DNA of 64,000 nt from CAIKOD01 sp035505975 (GCA_035505975.1 DATJQJ010000025.1:1-64000), one strand, 5' to 3'. Counted from the first letter of the stretch, positions 16,649 to 26,351 are shown. A program made the numbers and translations. Notes: generated from the sequence alone by a model not told the origin.

Positions 16649-17869
16649 ATGACAAATCCGGATAAATCAGCTGATATCTACCGGGAGGCACTCGAGCTCC
16701 ACGGGCGCAAGAACGGTAAACTCGAGATCCGTGCCAAGGTACCCCTGAGAACGAAGAGGGACCTGGCACGGGCGTATACTCCGGGGGTCGCAGAGGTCTG
16801 CCGGGTGATCGAAAAAGACAAGGACCTCGCATACCGCTATACCCTGAAGGCAAATACCGTTGCCATCGTCACTGACGGGTCTGCAGTGCTCGGCCTCGGC
16901 AATATCGGTGCATACGGAGCAATCCCGGTGATGGAAGGGAAAGCAATCCTCTTCAAAAAATTTGCCGATATCGATGCTTTCCCGATCTGCATCGAGAACT
17001 ACAACTCTTCCTTCGCCGATATGGTCCGGAATATCGCCCCCGTTTTCGGGGGGATCAACCTCGAGGACATCGCGGCACCCCGGTGTTTCGAAGTGGAGGA
17101 GGCACTCCAGGAAATCGGGATACCGGTCATGCATGACGATCAGCACGGTACGGCAATCGTTGTGCTTGCCGCCCTGCTCAATGCCTGCAAGGCGACCGGA
17201 AAGGAATTCGAAGATTTAAATATCGTCATTTGCGGCGCAGGTGCGGCAGGATATGCCATTGCGAGACTTTTAAAGTGCATCGGGTACAATCCCGGTTATT
17301 GCCGCACGGTCCACGATATCATCGTCTGCGACAGGAAAGGTATCATCCACCGCCAGCGCGAGGGGCTCTACGCGAACAAGTACAAGTTTATCCTCGCCGA
17401 TGAGACAAACCGCACGGGCAGGACCGGGGATGTTGCCCAGGCCATGGAGGGCGCCGACGTCTTCATCGGCGTGTCGGCGCCAGGCATCATAACGAAGAAA
17501 ATGGTCAGGAGGATGAACAAGGACCCGATCGTCTTTGCCATGGCCAATCCGGTGCCCGAGATCATGCCCGGAGACGCCCTCGATGCGGGTGCGATAATCG
17601 CCGGGACCGGCAGGAGTGATTTCCCGAACCAAATCAATAACGCACTGGCATTTCCGGGAGTGTTCCGGGGCGCCCTTGACGCCCGCGCAACGAAGATCAC
17701 GAACGAGATGAAAGTCGCGGCGGCCCATGCCCTTGCGGGCTATATCAGAACCCCGACAAAAGACCACATCCTGCCGAGCGTGCTCGACCGCCATGTGACA
17801 GCTGCCATTGCAAAAGCAGTTAAAGAGGCTGCAATTGCCGGCGGATGTTCGCGGAGCGCCGGAACATAG
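16649..17869 (+). CDS. maeB: Malic enzyme (oxaloacetate-decarboxylating malate dehydrogenase)
   Basis: 406 residues from ATG 16649; an upstream in-frame ATG at 16616 lacks a ribosome binding site. The short prokaryotic malic-enzyme form: TPGVAEVC and KANTVAIVTDGSAVLGLGNIG near the N-terminus, the metal/catalytic segment HDDQHGTAIV, the Rossmann NAD(P) motif GAGAAGYAIARLL, and ANPVPEIMP then FPNQINNALAFPG towards the C-terminus. It converts malate to pyruvate plus CO2 and NAD(P)H. No phosphotransacetylase fusion. Stands alone, about 118 bases after the polymerase. Confidence 0.93.
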   Translation: MTNPDKSADIYREALELHGRKNGKLEIRAKVPLRTKRDLARAYTPGVAEVCRVIEKDKDLAYRYTLKANTVAIVTDGSAVLGLGNIGAYGAIPVMEGKAILFKKFADIDAFPICIENYNSSFADMVRNIAPVFGGINLEDIAAPRCFEVEEALQEIGIPVMHDDQHGTAIVVLAALLNACKATGKEFEDLNIVICGAGAAGYAIARLLKCIGYNPGYCRTVHDIIVCDRKGIIHRQREGLYANKYKFILADETNRTGRTGDVAQAMEGADVFIGVSAPGIITKKMVRRMNKDPIVFAMANPVPEIMPGDALDAGAIIAGTGRSDFPNQINNALAFPGVFRGALDARATKITNEMKVAAAHALAGYIRTPTKDHILPSVLDRHVTAAIAKAVKEAAIAGGCSRSAGT

Positions 17870-18029
17870 TCCTTCAGATGTTCCGGAATCCTTATGCAAA
17901 TCCTGGTCCTGACACAACGGGTTCGCCGCTGTCTGGGACGAGGGGCATGGAGTGTATGATTATCCGGTTTTATGCTCTTTTGAATTCCTCAGTCACTCTA
18001 GAGTATCTCATCGTCAGGAAAGGGGTTTC

Positions 18030-18222
18030 ACCCCTTCCTGTCCCTTCCGCATCTGGATAGCAGACGGGCAGGGTAGATCAGGATATCAGAAATGAATCGG
18101 TTACTGTGCAGTTACTATCCAAGCCGGGGTCGCGACAGCGACGGGACAGCGTCCCGGGAGCGTCAGATATTTCAATGTTATATCAAAGACATCAGGAATG
18201 ACATGCGTAAATAATGAAAAGC
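18030..18222 (+). repeat. Dispersed intergenic repeat, copy A
   Basis: One of five same-orientation copies in this window. The core runs CGGTTACTGTGCAG...TATCC-A-GCCGGGGTCGC, then a hairpin-like GGGACAGCGTCCC and GGAGCGTCAGATATTTCAA, then an A-rich tail with ACATCAGGAATGA and AATGAAAAG. Upstream it shares CCCCTTCCTGTCCC and GGATAGC with copy E. It fills the gap between malic enzyme (plus) and proline dehydrogenase (minus), where I see no gene. Confidence 0.75.
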
Positions 18223-18294
18223 CATGAGAATAAACGGATGTTAATTAAGCCACAGTTTCGCAAAAATTCGTAAGATCAGGGAGACCACTGATCA

Positions 18295-19185
18295 TCAGGG
18301 AGCGGGAGTCATTCCAAGGGATTCCAGGTGACGGAGATAATGTTCTCTCCTTGCGACATACGCACCGCTGTCCTGTCCGTAGGGAACGTATTCGGATACC
18401 GTCCATCCATTTCTTGCGAACTCCGTTTTTGTCATGTCTGCGAGCCCCATGAGGAATCCGAGTCCGAGGCGGGATTTCTCGCAGGCCTGCTCATCCCTGA
18501 TCCAGTCGAGGATCGAAAGGTCGTGCGTAGCAGCGGAAATTGAGGCATCCAAGGTGAGGCCTTGCACGACGAGGGCCCTGAACCTCTCCCTGATATCTGT
18601 GAAATCGTCAGTGTCGCCATGATATGTCCCTTTTACCAGTCGAACACCAATCTTATGGACTACCATTTCGTCGAGGTCTTTCTTTGTCCTGTCAAGGTAT
18701 GCCTGGAGTGCAAGAGTCGGCGGGAGACCTCCGCTGGCACATGCAGATGCAGTCCTGATCGTAAGGTCGACGAGACCTCTCCCTTCCATATCGATCTCCA
18801 TTGCGACATGTCTTTGTTTTGCCTCCGCTGCGATCGCGAGGGTATTTTCCAGGCATTGCCGGTGGTCGAGAAGAGCCCCGACTGCACTGAGTTTAATCGC
18901 AACCGATGCATCGAGTCGGGAAGTTTCGATTGCCCTGATCGTTTCGATAGATCCCAGGACACCCCGGGATACTGCCTCCTGGTCGGTGGCATATTCATTG
19001 AGATCGGCAATGATGCATCGGATTCCTTCAGTGTTGCGCGATTGACACCACCTGACTGAGGAGGCCAGGTCAGGCAATGTCCACCGGTGCGGACGAGACC
19101 CCTGCACCATATCGGGGCCTTCCGGGAGACCACCATCTATCATAGTCTCATGGATCGGTGGTATTGAACAAAATATTTGCCCCAT
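18295..19185 (-). CDS. Proline dehydrogenase-family protein
   Basis: 296 residues at most; starts at 19185, 19143 (MIDGG) or 19110 (MVQGS) are all possible and none has a strong ribosome binding site. Conserved proline-dehydrogenase elements of the FAD-binding TIM barrel are present: SVAIKLSAVG, MEIDMEGRG, LQAYLDRTKKDL, VRLVKGTYHG, ATHD and EYVPYG. The enzyme oxidises proline to pyrroline-5-carboxylate. No P5C dehydrogenase lies nearby, so the electron acceptor and pathway are unknown. The gene stands alone on the minus strand, convergent with malic enzyme. Confidence 0.82.
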   Translation of the reverse strand: MGQIFCSIPPIHETMIDGGLPEGPDMVQGSRPHRWTLPDLASSVRWCQSRNTEGIRCIIADLNEYATDQEAVSRGVLGSIETIRAIETSRLDASVAIKLSAVGALLDHRQCLENTLAIAAEAKQRHVAMEIDMEGRGLVDLTIRTASACASGGLPPTLALQAYLDRTKKDLDEMVVHKIGVRLVKGTYHGDTDDFTDIRERFRALVVQGLTLDASISAATHDLSILDWIRDEQACEKSRLGLGFLMGLADMTKTEFARNGWTVSEYVPYGQDSGAYVARREHYLRHLESLGMTPAP

Positions 19186-19365
19186 TGAACCTGGGGCATC
19201 AGACCATTTTTAATAGGACCCGATGTAAAAAGATGGGTTGTAACGCGGTGACACTCACCGGAGGAAGGGTAAGAGTCATTTCGTTGCCCAGGAGCTGCGT
19301 ACATCGGAATCATATTCCGATCGTGAAACGGCTCGTAGATAATGATAAAGCCAGGAGAACTATCG

Positions 19366-19695
19366 ATGAACCATTGGAACAAACCGGGCATTCCTGCCCT
19401 CCTTCTCGCAGTATTCATACTTGGACTGGTCGCAGCGCCGGCTGTCCTCGCCGATGGCCCAGGGTCGTTGTCATACCAGGTATCGGCGCCAGGTGGAGGA
19501 ATGGTACAGCAGGCGTCCCCGGTCTGGCAGCCGTTTGCATCGGGATCGTATCCGATGATCGGATCGATATCGGCATATGGGTCTGTCAGCAGCTGGTCAC
19601 CTTCGTCTCAGATCGATTACCACGAAACAGTCTCAGCAGACGGCGTGATCACAAACTTCGTTTACTCATTCCATTATGAGGGATCGACTTCGTAA
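19366..19695 (+). CDS. Small secreted protein, function unknown
   Basis: 109 residues from ATG 19366, preceded by GGAG at suitable distance. An N-terminal signal peptide (about residues 1-29, ending AVLADGP) is followed by about 80 mature residues rich in Ser, Gly, Tyr and Gln, with no Cys and no membrane anchor. The composition suggests a secreted or surface-associated beta-rich polypeptide. I recognise no family. A factor-independent-type hairpin follows the gene at 19729-19754. Confidence 0.72.
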   Translation: MNHWNKPGIPALLLAVFILGLVAAPAVLADGPGSLSYQVSAPGGGMVQQASPVWQPFASGSYPMIGSISAYGSVSSWSPSSQIDYHETVSADGVITNFVYSFHYEGSTS

Positions 19696-19727
19696 CGCAG
19701 TTACGAGGGATCGGCACACTGTACTCC

Positions 19728-19754
19728 AAAAAAGGCCCCCATCCAGGGCCTTTT
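19728..19754 (+). terminator. Hairpin terminator after the secreted protein gene
   Basis: AAAAAAGGCCC and GGGCCTTTT arms flank a short loop and end in T residues, a textbook stem with U-tract about 30 bases after the stop codon. Confidence 0.75.
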
Positions 19755-19858
19755 CCATACTCAGACACTTCTTAAGATCATCGGGTCAGACCAAGACTTC
19801 CATTTTCATTCTCAACAATCCGATTTTCACTGGCGACCGTGGCAGGTGACTGTGTTCT

Positions 19859-20050
19859 TCAATCTTTTGCGATGCCGATGCATTCGCTGGAAATCGACGC
19901 TCCCGGGGCTCCGTCCCGGAGATGGCGGCACCCGATCCCGACACTCCCGTCGGGATCGGTATGGCTCGCACAATCGACGTGGATCAGTTCTTTTTCCGGA
20001 TCGAACGGGGGGCAATGAGAAAAGTTCGGATCCATGCGAACGACTGTCAT
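19859..20050 (-). CDS. Possible small Cys-containing protein
   Basis: A frame of about 63 residues starting MTVVRMDPNFSHC, with four Cys (contexts SHCPP, VDCAS, IGCRH, SECIG), several His and Asp, and no hydrophobic segment. The residue mix looks protein-like rather than random and could bind a metal. The frame extends upstream to an ATG at 20089. No ribosome binding site was found and no family is recognised, so it may be chance; it is the only candidate gene in the 19755-20169 gap. Confidence 0.4.
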   Translation of the reverse strand: MTVVRMDPNFSHCPPFDPEKELIHVDCASHTDPDGSVGIGCRHLRDGAPGASISSECIGIAKD

Positions 20051-20169
20051 TGGTATATCCGAAAATTTTAGGGAGGACCAAGGATCCAAGGGGTAGTAAT
20101 TTAGCCATAGACTATCTGCTTTTTTTTAGATTCAAGGACGAATATCCCAGATCTAATTTTGAGATGAGA

Positions 20170-20240
20170 GGGTAATCATTCTCCCTGCAGTCCCTATCCC
20201 AACCGGGGTCGCACTAGTTCTGGATCGGAGCCGTTTCAAA
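20170..20240 (+). repeat. Dispersed intergenic repeat, copy B (short)
   Basis: Keeps the most conserved block TGCAGTCCCTATCCCAACC then GGGGTCGC and a diverged GGATCGGAGCC, but lacks the GAGCGTCAGA end and the A-rich tail. It looks like a truncated or decayed copy just upstream of the polyphosphate phosphotransferase gene. Confidence 0.6.
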
Positions 20241-20364
20241 ATAGCCCTAAATCATGTATTTAAATCGCTATTTAATCGAGTAAAATTGTGGAATCGTTTT
20301 CGATTAGTAAAACTGGTCGTTGTTAAATATATCGGAATCCCATAGGGATTTGCAGGTGATAATA

Positions 20365-21837
20365 TTGCTCGGTGAATTGGATCTTTCGAAGCGCATGGAC
20401 CAGAAGTCATATGACAAGGCAATTCCGCACTTCCAGGTACGCCTCGAGGAGCTCCAGAGGGAATGTCGCTCCCGCGATATTCCGGTTATTATTATGATCG
20501 AGGGATGGAATGCTTCCGGTATCACCCAGGTAACACGGGAACTTATTCAGCATCTCGATCCCAGAGGTTACAATTTCTGGTCTATGGGTAATCCATCAGA
20601 CCTTGAAGCAGCGCATCCTTTTATGTGGAGGTTCTGGATTAAAACCCCAGGAAAAGGGCGTATAGCAATCTTTGCCCATAGCTGGTACAGCCGGGCCATC
20701 GCGGAACGTGTAACAGGTGTCGAATGGAAAAAAAATTTGAAACTGACTTCTTCCTGGATCAGCTCTTTCGAACGCCAACTTACGATAGGAGGGACGGTCA
20801 TTGTAAAAATCTTCCTGCATATCAGCAAGGATGAACAGCATCGTCGACTTCTCGAACGGGAGCAGGATTTGCTTACTTCCTGGCTTGTCAGTCGGGGAGA
20901 CTGGGTGTATCACCATGATTATGAATTATATTGCTCAATCGTGGAATCGTTGATTCAGGAAACTGATACATCGTCTGCACCATGGACTATTATAGAAGCA
21001 ACAGACCCTCTCTACAGGAATCACAAGGTATTTTCAACAGTAATCCGGCAGATTGAGGGTGCTGTCCGGGCCCATGATGCTCTCGTCGGCAAGAGGGTCT
21101 CCGGCAAGGTCAGAAAGCCTTGGCAACCGGGAAAAAAACATAAAATTGATCTGTCTGCGTCGTTATCGCATGAAGAGTATGAAAATTCGCTCCCCTCGTG
21201 CCAAAAGCGTGTCCACGACCTCCAGTACATCCTATGGAAACGACGTATACCATTTATTATCCTTTTTGAGGGCTGGGATGCAGCGGGAAAAGGAGGCAAT
21301 ATACTTCGTCTGACACGAAAATTAAATCCCAGGAGTTGCGAGGTAGTGCCTGTTGGCAAACCGAATGACATCGAGTCCCGTTATCACTATCTCTGGCGGT
21401 TTTATCAGAAATTTCCGTATTCAGGTCACCTTACCATATTTGACAGGAGCTGGTATGGCCGGGTGCTAGTTGAACGGGTGGAAGGGTTTTGTTCGGCTGA
21501 TGAATGGGAGAGGGCGTATGAAGAGATTAACGAAATGGAGGAGATGTTCGTAGAAAACGGGGGAGGGATTGCCAAATTCTGGCTTGAAATAGATCCTGCT
21601 GTCCAACTGGAGAGATTTTCCCAACGGGAGTCTGATCCACGGAAACATTGGAAGATTACTGAGGAAGACTGGAGAAATCGTGAAAAATGGGAAGATTACC
21701 GCATTGCAGTTGACGAAATGCTCGACCGGACCAGCACTTCAAAGGCCCCGTGGACAATAATAGAATCGAATGACAAATATTACGCCCGAATAAAGACCTT
21801 AAAAACAGTGATACAGTCTTTTGAGGCCATGCTGTAA
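20365..21837 (+). CDS. pap: Polyphosphate:AMP phosphotransferase (two-domain PPK2, class II)
   Basis: 490 residues if started at TTG 20365, chosen because AGGTGAT lies 4 bases upstream and the N-terminus then matches PAP proteins (M-L-x-x-x-D/E-L-S-K). Two PPK2 domains in tandem. Domain 1 (about 1-230) has a degenerate P-loop (GWNASG) but keeps the lid region. Domain 2 (about 260-490) has the intact GWDAAGKGG and the second motif FDRSWYGRVLVERV. Class II enzymes use polyphosphate to phosphorylate AMP to ADP, with the C-terminal domain active. It salvages energy from stored polyphosphate; no polyphosphate kinase is seen nearby. Confidence 0.88.
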   Translation: MLGELDLSKRMDQKSYDKAIPHFQVRLEELQRECRSRDIPVIIMIEGWNASGITQVTRELIQHLDPRGYNFWSMGNPSDLEAAHPFMWRFWIKTPGKGRIAIFAHSWYSRAIAERVTGVEWKKNLKLTSSWISSFERQLTIGGTVIVKIFLHISKDEQHRRLLEREQDLLTSWLVSRGDWVYHHDYELYCSIVESLIQETDTSSAPWTIIEATDPLYRNHKVFSTVIRQIEGAVRAHDALVGKRVSGKVRKPWQPGKKHKIDLSASLSHEEYENSLPSCQKRVHDLQYILWKRRIPFIILFEGWDAAGKGGNILRLTRKLNPRSCEVVPVGKPNDIESRYHYLWRFYQKFPYSGHLTIFDRSWYGRVLVERVEGFCSADEWERAYEEINEMEEMFVENGGGIAKFWLEIDPAVQLERFSQRESDPRKHWKITEEDWRNREKWEDYRIAVDEMLDRTSTSKAPWTIIESNDKYYARIKTLKTVIQSFEAML

Positions 21838-21942
21838 TAATTTTGCAGCGTATCCCCTTCATTTGGAGGATTGCCTTTGTTAAAGCCCTGCTCAATAAAA
21901 AAATAACATTTCAACAAATCCAAAAGTCCAAAAAAAATTAAA

Positions 21943-23772
21943 TCAGATGTACCGGGCCTTTTTCGAGAGTTGCCGTGGCGTGTATAACGGCCTCCAGGGC
22001 ATGCCGTTCGTTTCCCGGCCGATAAGGGTAATGAGTTCCTGCTCGGTCAGGCTGATCTTATGCGGTTTATCTTTTGCCGATTCTTTCCTGATCGTTACGG
22101 TCAGCTTGCCGGTCTCGACTTCTGCATCGCCGACAACGACGACGTATGGGACCCAGTCCATCCCGGATTCCCTTATCTTCTTGCCGACGCTTTCATCCCT
22201 GTCATCGAAATCGGTCCTTATCCGGGCCGCGTTGAGCCGGTCGGCGATCTCTTTTGCAAAGGGGAGGTGGCGTTCGGCGACAGGGACGATCCGTACCTGG
22301 GTCGGTGAGAGCCATGCAGGGAGCATCGGGACATCCATCGATGCCGTGCTCTCGAGGATCGCACAGATGACCCGCTCGACACTTCCCGTCGGGGAACAAT
22401 GCAGGATTGGCGGGTGGACCTCGGTCCCGTCGTTCTCGTAATACTTGATATCGAACCGGGTCGAGCTCTCCACGTCGATCTGGACCGTTGGATTTTCAAT
22501 CGGACGTCCCTGTCCGTCGATTGCTGCGAGGTCTATCTTCGCTATCCAGTAATGTACACGGTCAGAGAGGATCTCGATTAACAGGGGCACGTCTGATTCC
22601 CGTACGATCTTCCTGACCCATTCCTCATACTGGTCATAGAAGTCCCTCGTGCACCGAAATACCCCGACAAGTTCTGTACCGAAATCTTTCCCTGTCTTCC
22701 AGCCCATTGCCAGTTGTTCCTCGAAGCATTTCAGGGCTTCCGGCATGTCACTGCAAAGAGTGTGCATATCCGGCATCGTAAAGGCACGAAGACGCTTGAG
22801 CCCGATGACCTCGCCCTTCTGTTCGTGCCGGAAAGAATAGGTGGAGAGCTCGTACATCTTCATCGGGAGAGTGTTGTGGGATATGTGCATGTCCCGCATG
22901 ATCGAGAACATCCCGAAACAGGCAGCGAACCGGAGCATCATATTCCGGTTCCCGCTCTTGAACCGGTACTGGCGTTCGCCGAATTTATCGGCATGTTCGT
23001 AGATCGCCCGGTCGCCGAGGTCGTACATCACCGGGGTCTCGACCGGTGTCCCGCCATAGGGAAGGACGGCGCCAAGGACGTAATCGGCGAGGAGGTCCCT
23101 GATCAGTTTTCCCCGGGGCATCCATCTCAGGTGGCCGACGTCGCTGACCGGTTCATAGTCGACGAGCTCTTTCGAACGCATCAGCTCGACATGGACCGGC
23201 TCGCCGCTCGCGGTTGAAGGCTCACCCAGTTCTTTCTTTAACAGGCAGCCGAAGGGGGAGTCGTCGATGAACCCCGCCGTTTCGTGGCGTTTCCCGTCCG
23301 GTGTCATGACGAAGAATTCGTGGGTGACCGTTTTCTTTTCCTTCACCGGAGAATCTTCCCCGGGCAGGATCGTCTTCGACAGTTCCGAGAGCGGATGGCC
23401 CTTGCAGGAGATTACAAAGGATTTATACCACCCGAATGGTGCACGTTTCACGCTTAAATCGACCGCAAGTTCGCGTTCCAATGCCTTCAGAACCTCGACG
23501 GCCACGTCGGGTCCCGCCAGGTCGTTCGAGAGGTGGGCGTACGGGTAAATGAAAATATTCGATACACCGAGCTTCGCTGCGGTCTCCCTGACCTCCTGCG
23601 CCGCCTGTGCTACCACGCCGGAAATATCGTCCTGGTCGGGCGATTCAACGGCAGTGAACACGACGAGGGCCTCTTCGTGGCGGTCTTTGAGAACGGCCAC
23701 TTCCTCAGCGATTTTTGTTTTCTTTTTTGCTTCGTATTCGATAAAATCCGAATGTATGAGAAGAAGTCGCAT
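21943..23772 (-). CDS. thrS: Threonyl-tRNA synthetase, archaeal type
   Basis: 609 residues. The N-terminal about 145 residues are the archaea-specific editing domain related to D-aminoacyl-tRNA deacylase (MRLLLIHSDFIEYEAKKKT), which removes mischarged Ser. The class II catalytic core follows with motif 2 (YELSTYSFRHEQKGE) and motif 3 (GSVERVICAILE), then the C-terminal anticodon-binding domain. Charges tRNA-Thr with threonine. The gene stands alone; the dcd gene downstream in this strand order begins after a 66-base gap on its other side. Confidence 0.96.
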   Translation of the reverse strand: MRLLLIHSDFIEYEAKKKTKIAEEVAVLKDRHEEALVVFTAVESPDQDDISGVVAQAAQEVRETAAKLGVSNIFIYPYAHLSNDLAGPDVAVEVLKALERELAVDLSVKRAPFGWYKSFVISCKGHPLSELSKTILPGEDSPVKEKKTVTHEFFVMTPDGKRHETAGFIDDSPFGCLLKKELGEPSTASGEPVHVELMRSKELVDYEPVSDVGHLRWMPRGKLIRDLLADYVLGAVLPYGGTPVETPVMYDLGDRAIYEHADKFGERQYRFKSGNRNMMLRFAACFGMFSIMRDMHISHNTLPMKMYELSTYSFRHEQKGEVIGLKRLRAFTMPDMHTLCSDMPEALKCFEEQLAMGWKTGKDFGTELVGVFRCTRDFYDQYEEWVRKIVRESDVPLLIEILSDRVHYWIAKIDLAAIDGQGRPIENPTVQIDVESSTRFDIKYYENDGTEVHPPILHCSPTGSVERVICAILESTASMDVPMLPAWLSPTQVRIVPVAERHLPFAKEIADRLNAARIRTDFDDRDESVGKKIRESGMDWVPYVVVVGDAEVETGKLTVTIRKESAKDKPHKISLTEQELITLIGRETNGMPWRPLYTPRQLSKKARYI

Positions 23773-23838
23773 GGTTATTCAGCTCCGGAAATCTCCATCC
23801 ATCCCCATAAAATTTGATTTCATACCCTATATAGACAC

Positions 23839-24396
23839 TCAGCTGACCCGCTTGTTTTCATGGTACCGGGAAAGGGTCGCCTGGCGCTGGTCCATGTACT
23901 TTGCATCCTTTTTTGCATTATAGGGGTGAGACGCACGCTCAGTCGTGTAAAATACGAGTTGTCCGATCGGCATTTCCGCATGCATCCGGACTGGGCGCTG
24001 GTTCACGTTGCACATCTCGAGGGTGATGCTTCCGCGGAACCCTGCATCTATCCAGCCCCCCGTCTGGTGGAGTTCCACCCCAAGCCTTGCGATGCTGCTC
24101 TTTCCCTCGATGCTCGCGACGATATTATCGGGAAGCCCTATCACTTCGAAGGTCTCTGCCAGCATGAACCTGCCCGGCTCGAGGACAACCGAATCGGCAG
24201 TTTTCTCGTGGACATGGGAAGTAACCGTTTCTTTATCGTAAGGATCGATGACGTCACCGCTCTCCTCGTACCATACGAAATGGTTCCCGAGTCTTATATC
24301 GAGGGAGTTGGGTTGCACGAGTCCGGGGTCGAACGGATCGACGCTGATGAAACCTCTCGTGATACGGTCAAGGATCTGCCAGTCGACTAGAATCAT
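23839..24396 (-). CDS. dcd: dCTP deaminase
   Basis: 185 residues from ATG 24396 (MILVDWQIL), which fits the family start; an ATG at 24408 would add four residues. Conserved features: LVQPNSLDIRLG (substrate pocket), SSIARLGVELHQTGGWIDAGFRGSITLEM with the catalytic Glu, and QPVRMHAEMPIGQLVFY. It deaminates dCTP to dUTP for thymidylate synthesis; whether it also hydrolyses dUTP (bifunctional form) cannot be read reliably. A separate dCMP deaminase at 56863 offers a parallel route. Confidence 0.92.
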   Translation of the reverse strand: MILVDWQILDRITRGFISVDPFDPGLVQPNSLDIRLGNHFVWYEESGDVIDPYDKETVTSHVHEKTADSVVLEPGRFMLAETFEVIGLPDNIVASIEGKSSIARLGVELHQTGGWIDAGFRGSITLEMCNVNQRPVRMHAEMPIGQLVFYTTERASHPYNAKKDAKYMDQRQATLSRYHENKRVS

Positions 24397-24488
24397 TCCC
24401 TCTATCATACCACGGCGAATCTGATAATTTCTTCCCCGAAATTTAAGAAAATGCAGCCAGGGCTGTTTTGGTTATCCCGGGACCCATT

Positions 24489-24635
24489 GGACAGGGATAA
24501 TCTGGAATTGAGAATCAGTCTGTTCCCATACAGCCCCTATCCCAACCGGGATCGCCACTAGCTTCGGGGCGGAGCCCCGGGAGCGTCAGAAATCCAAATT
24601 TCAATTAAAGGCAGACAGGAATGAACAGTAGAGGA
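24489..24635 (+). repeat. Dispersed intergenic repeat, copy C
   Basis: Contains CCCCTATCCCAACCGGGATC, CTTCGGGGCGGAGCCCC and GGGAGCGTCAGAAATCC, followed by TTTCAATTAAAGGCAGACAG and GAATGA. Lies between two minus-strand genes (dcd and trmJ), in a 475-base gap otherwise without a gene. The GGGGCGGAGCCCC hairpin is best preserved here. Confidence 0.75.
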
Positions 24636-24871
24636 GAATAAAAAGGAATGCAATATCGGGATGTCAATAAAGGCGGAGTTTTTTAATTTAAGAAAGAGAA
24701 CGAAAAGCATTTCAGGCTGGGGGAGGAAAGAGAGGGAGTCTAAACCCCTTCTTGTCAATGTAACAACGTAAGAATGAATGAGGAATTCGGGCAGATCCAA
24801 AATTCCGGCTTTGCCAGCCATCTGGATCCGACCGATTCGCATTCGCTCGTCGGACCGGACGACACAGGAAC

Positions 24872-25648
24872 TCATTCATCTTCCGGGCACCCTGTGCCGG
24901 CTGTCCGGTCACTGATACGTTTCCCGGAATCCCGCCTGCGTTCATTCTCATGGATTTTAGGATCGATGTGGAATTCGGCCCGCCGCAACAGGCCGTGGAG
25001 GGTGCTCGCCTCGCGGGCAGTGAGCTTCGCCCTGCCCAATATCCTTCGTAAAAGGAGAAGCGTATTCTCCCGTTTGAATTCAGGGTGATCGATCTCGTTG
25101 AGAAATGAATCCAGGTGCCGGTACAGGTATTCCATCTCCTCATGGCTTGCGAGATGGTACTCTCCCCTTGGGAGGTGCGCAAGCTCGTAACAGACCACGC
25201 CAACCGCATGAGAGATGTTCAGGACAGGGTATGCAGGCGACGAGGGAATCGTGCATATCAGGTCGCTCCGACTTACCTCCTCGTTGGAGAGTCCCCAGTC
25301 CTCTCTCCCGAAAAGAATCGATACCACGCCGTCGATATCTCCGATCTTCTCACGGATTTCGGACGGAGAATAGTATGGCATCCTCATGGAACGGCAGACC
25401 GATTTACTGAGGAGGCCGGTCGTCGCAACGATCAGATCGCTGCTCTGCCGCACGTCGTCGAACGTGCATATTGTCGCCCCCGAAAGGACGTCCTGCGCAT
25501 GTGCCGCCCTGAGCGATGCTTCTTCGCCGATCTCGCAGGGATCGATGAGAAGGAGCCGGGAATACCCGAAATTTTTCATTACCCGGGCGGAAAACCCGAC
25601 ATTCCCCTCGTAGATCGGGTTTACGAGGACTATTTGTATCTCGGGCAT
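24872..25648 (-). CDS. trmJ: tRNA/rRNA 2'-O-methyltransferase, TrmJ/SpoU family
   Basis: 258 residues from ATG 25648 (MPEIQIVLVNP); a TTG two codons earlier is less likely. SPOUT-fold trefoil-knot motifs are present: NPIYEGNVGFSARVMKNFG (motif 1), VSILFGREDWGLSNEE (motif 2) and YPVLNISHAVGVVCYEL (motif 3). Members methylate the ribose at position 32 of tRNAs using SAM. C-terminal tail is charged and variable. Last gene of the gat-topA-GGGPS cluster, 14 bases after the previous stop. Confidence 0.9.
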   Translation of the reverse strand: MPEIQIVLVNPIYEGNVGFSARVMKNFGYSRLLLIDPCEIGEEASLRAAHAQDVLSGATICTFDDVRQSSDLIVATTGLLSKSVCRSMRMPYYSPSEIREKIGDIDGVVSILFGREDWGLSNEEVSRSDLICTIPSSPAYPVLNISHAVGVVCYELAHLPRGEYHLASHEEMEYLYRHLDSFLNEIDHPEFKRENTLLLLRRILGRAKLTAREASTLHGLLRRAEFHIDPKIHENERRRDSGKRISDRTAGTGCPEDE

Positions 25649-25661
25649 GGACAATGGAAAA

Positions 25662-26351
25662 TTACTGGACCGCTTTCACGGTCGCCTTCAGGACTTCGAC
25701 ACCCTTCTCGTACACGGCGTTGCCGACCACGATGGTGTCGGCATACCTGGCCATTTCGGCTGCCCGTGCAGCCGAATCGATCCCTCCGCCATAATAGAGG
25801 ACCGACTGGTCAAGGGCATTTGATGCAGCTTTTACGACCTCGGGGTCGCCATACATTCCGGAATATTCGATATAAACAATGGGAAAATGGAAATACCGGT
25901 CTGCGACGCTCGTGTAGGCGGCTACGTCGGCAGGGGTCAGGTTACAGATCGACCTGGTAACTTTTCCGACTGAAGAATCAGGGTTGAGGACAATATACGC
26001 CTCAGGGACGACCTTCTCCCAGTCAACCTTCTGGTTCTTTACCCAGTCCCAGTGTTTCCCGACGATCCACCTGGTATCGGTCGAATTTAGGACGCTCGGT
26101 ACAAAAACAAACTCCACGCCGTCAAAGATGACCGCCTCGGGTCCGGCAGGCTCGACAACGAGCGGTAGTCCATATTCCCCGAGTTGCCGCTGAAGCGCAC
26201 TCACGTTTTCCAGGGTTATGTTGAGGGTGCCCGAGATCATCAGGGCATCGGTGCCGCTCGTGGCAACTTCTGCAACTGCCTCGGGGGTCAGTCGCTTGTC
26301 GGGGTCGAGCTTGGTCACGTGGACCCAGGTTTTCCAGTGGTTATGGATCAT
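25662..26351 (-). CDS. Geranylgeranylglyceryl phosphate synthase
   Basis: About 229 residues from ATG 26351. TIM-barrel prenyltransferase that joins sn-glycerol-1-phosphate and geranylgeranyl diphosphate, the first step of archaeal ether lipid synthesis. Family motifs: WVHVTKLDPDK at the N-terminus, AYIVLNPDSSVGKVT, FPIVYIEYSGMYGD (glycerol phosphate site) and LYYGGGIDSAARA (phosphate-binding). A GTG two codons upstream is an alternative start. Starts 29 bases after the topA stop, same operon. Confidence 0.93.
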   Translation of the reverse strand: MIHNHWKTWVHVTKLDPDKRLTPEAVAEVATSGTDALMISGTLNITLENVSALQRQLGEYGLPLVVEPAGPEAVIFDGVEFVFVPSVLNSTDTRWIVGKHWDWVKNQKVDWEKVVPEAYIVLNPDSSVGKVTRSICNLTPADVAAYTSVADRYFHFPIVYIEYSGMYGDPEVVKAASNALDQSVLYYGGGIDSAARAAEMARYADTIVVGNAVYEKGVEVLKATVKAVQ

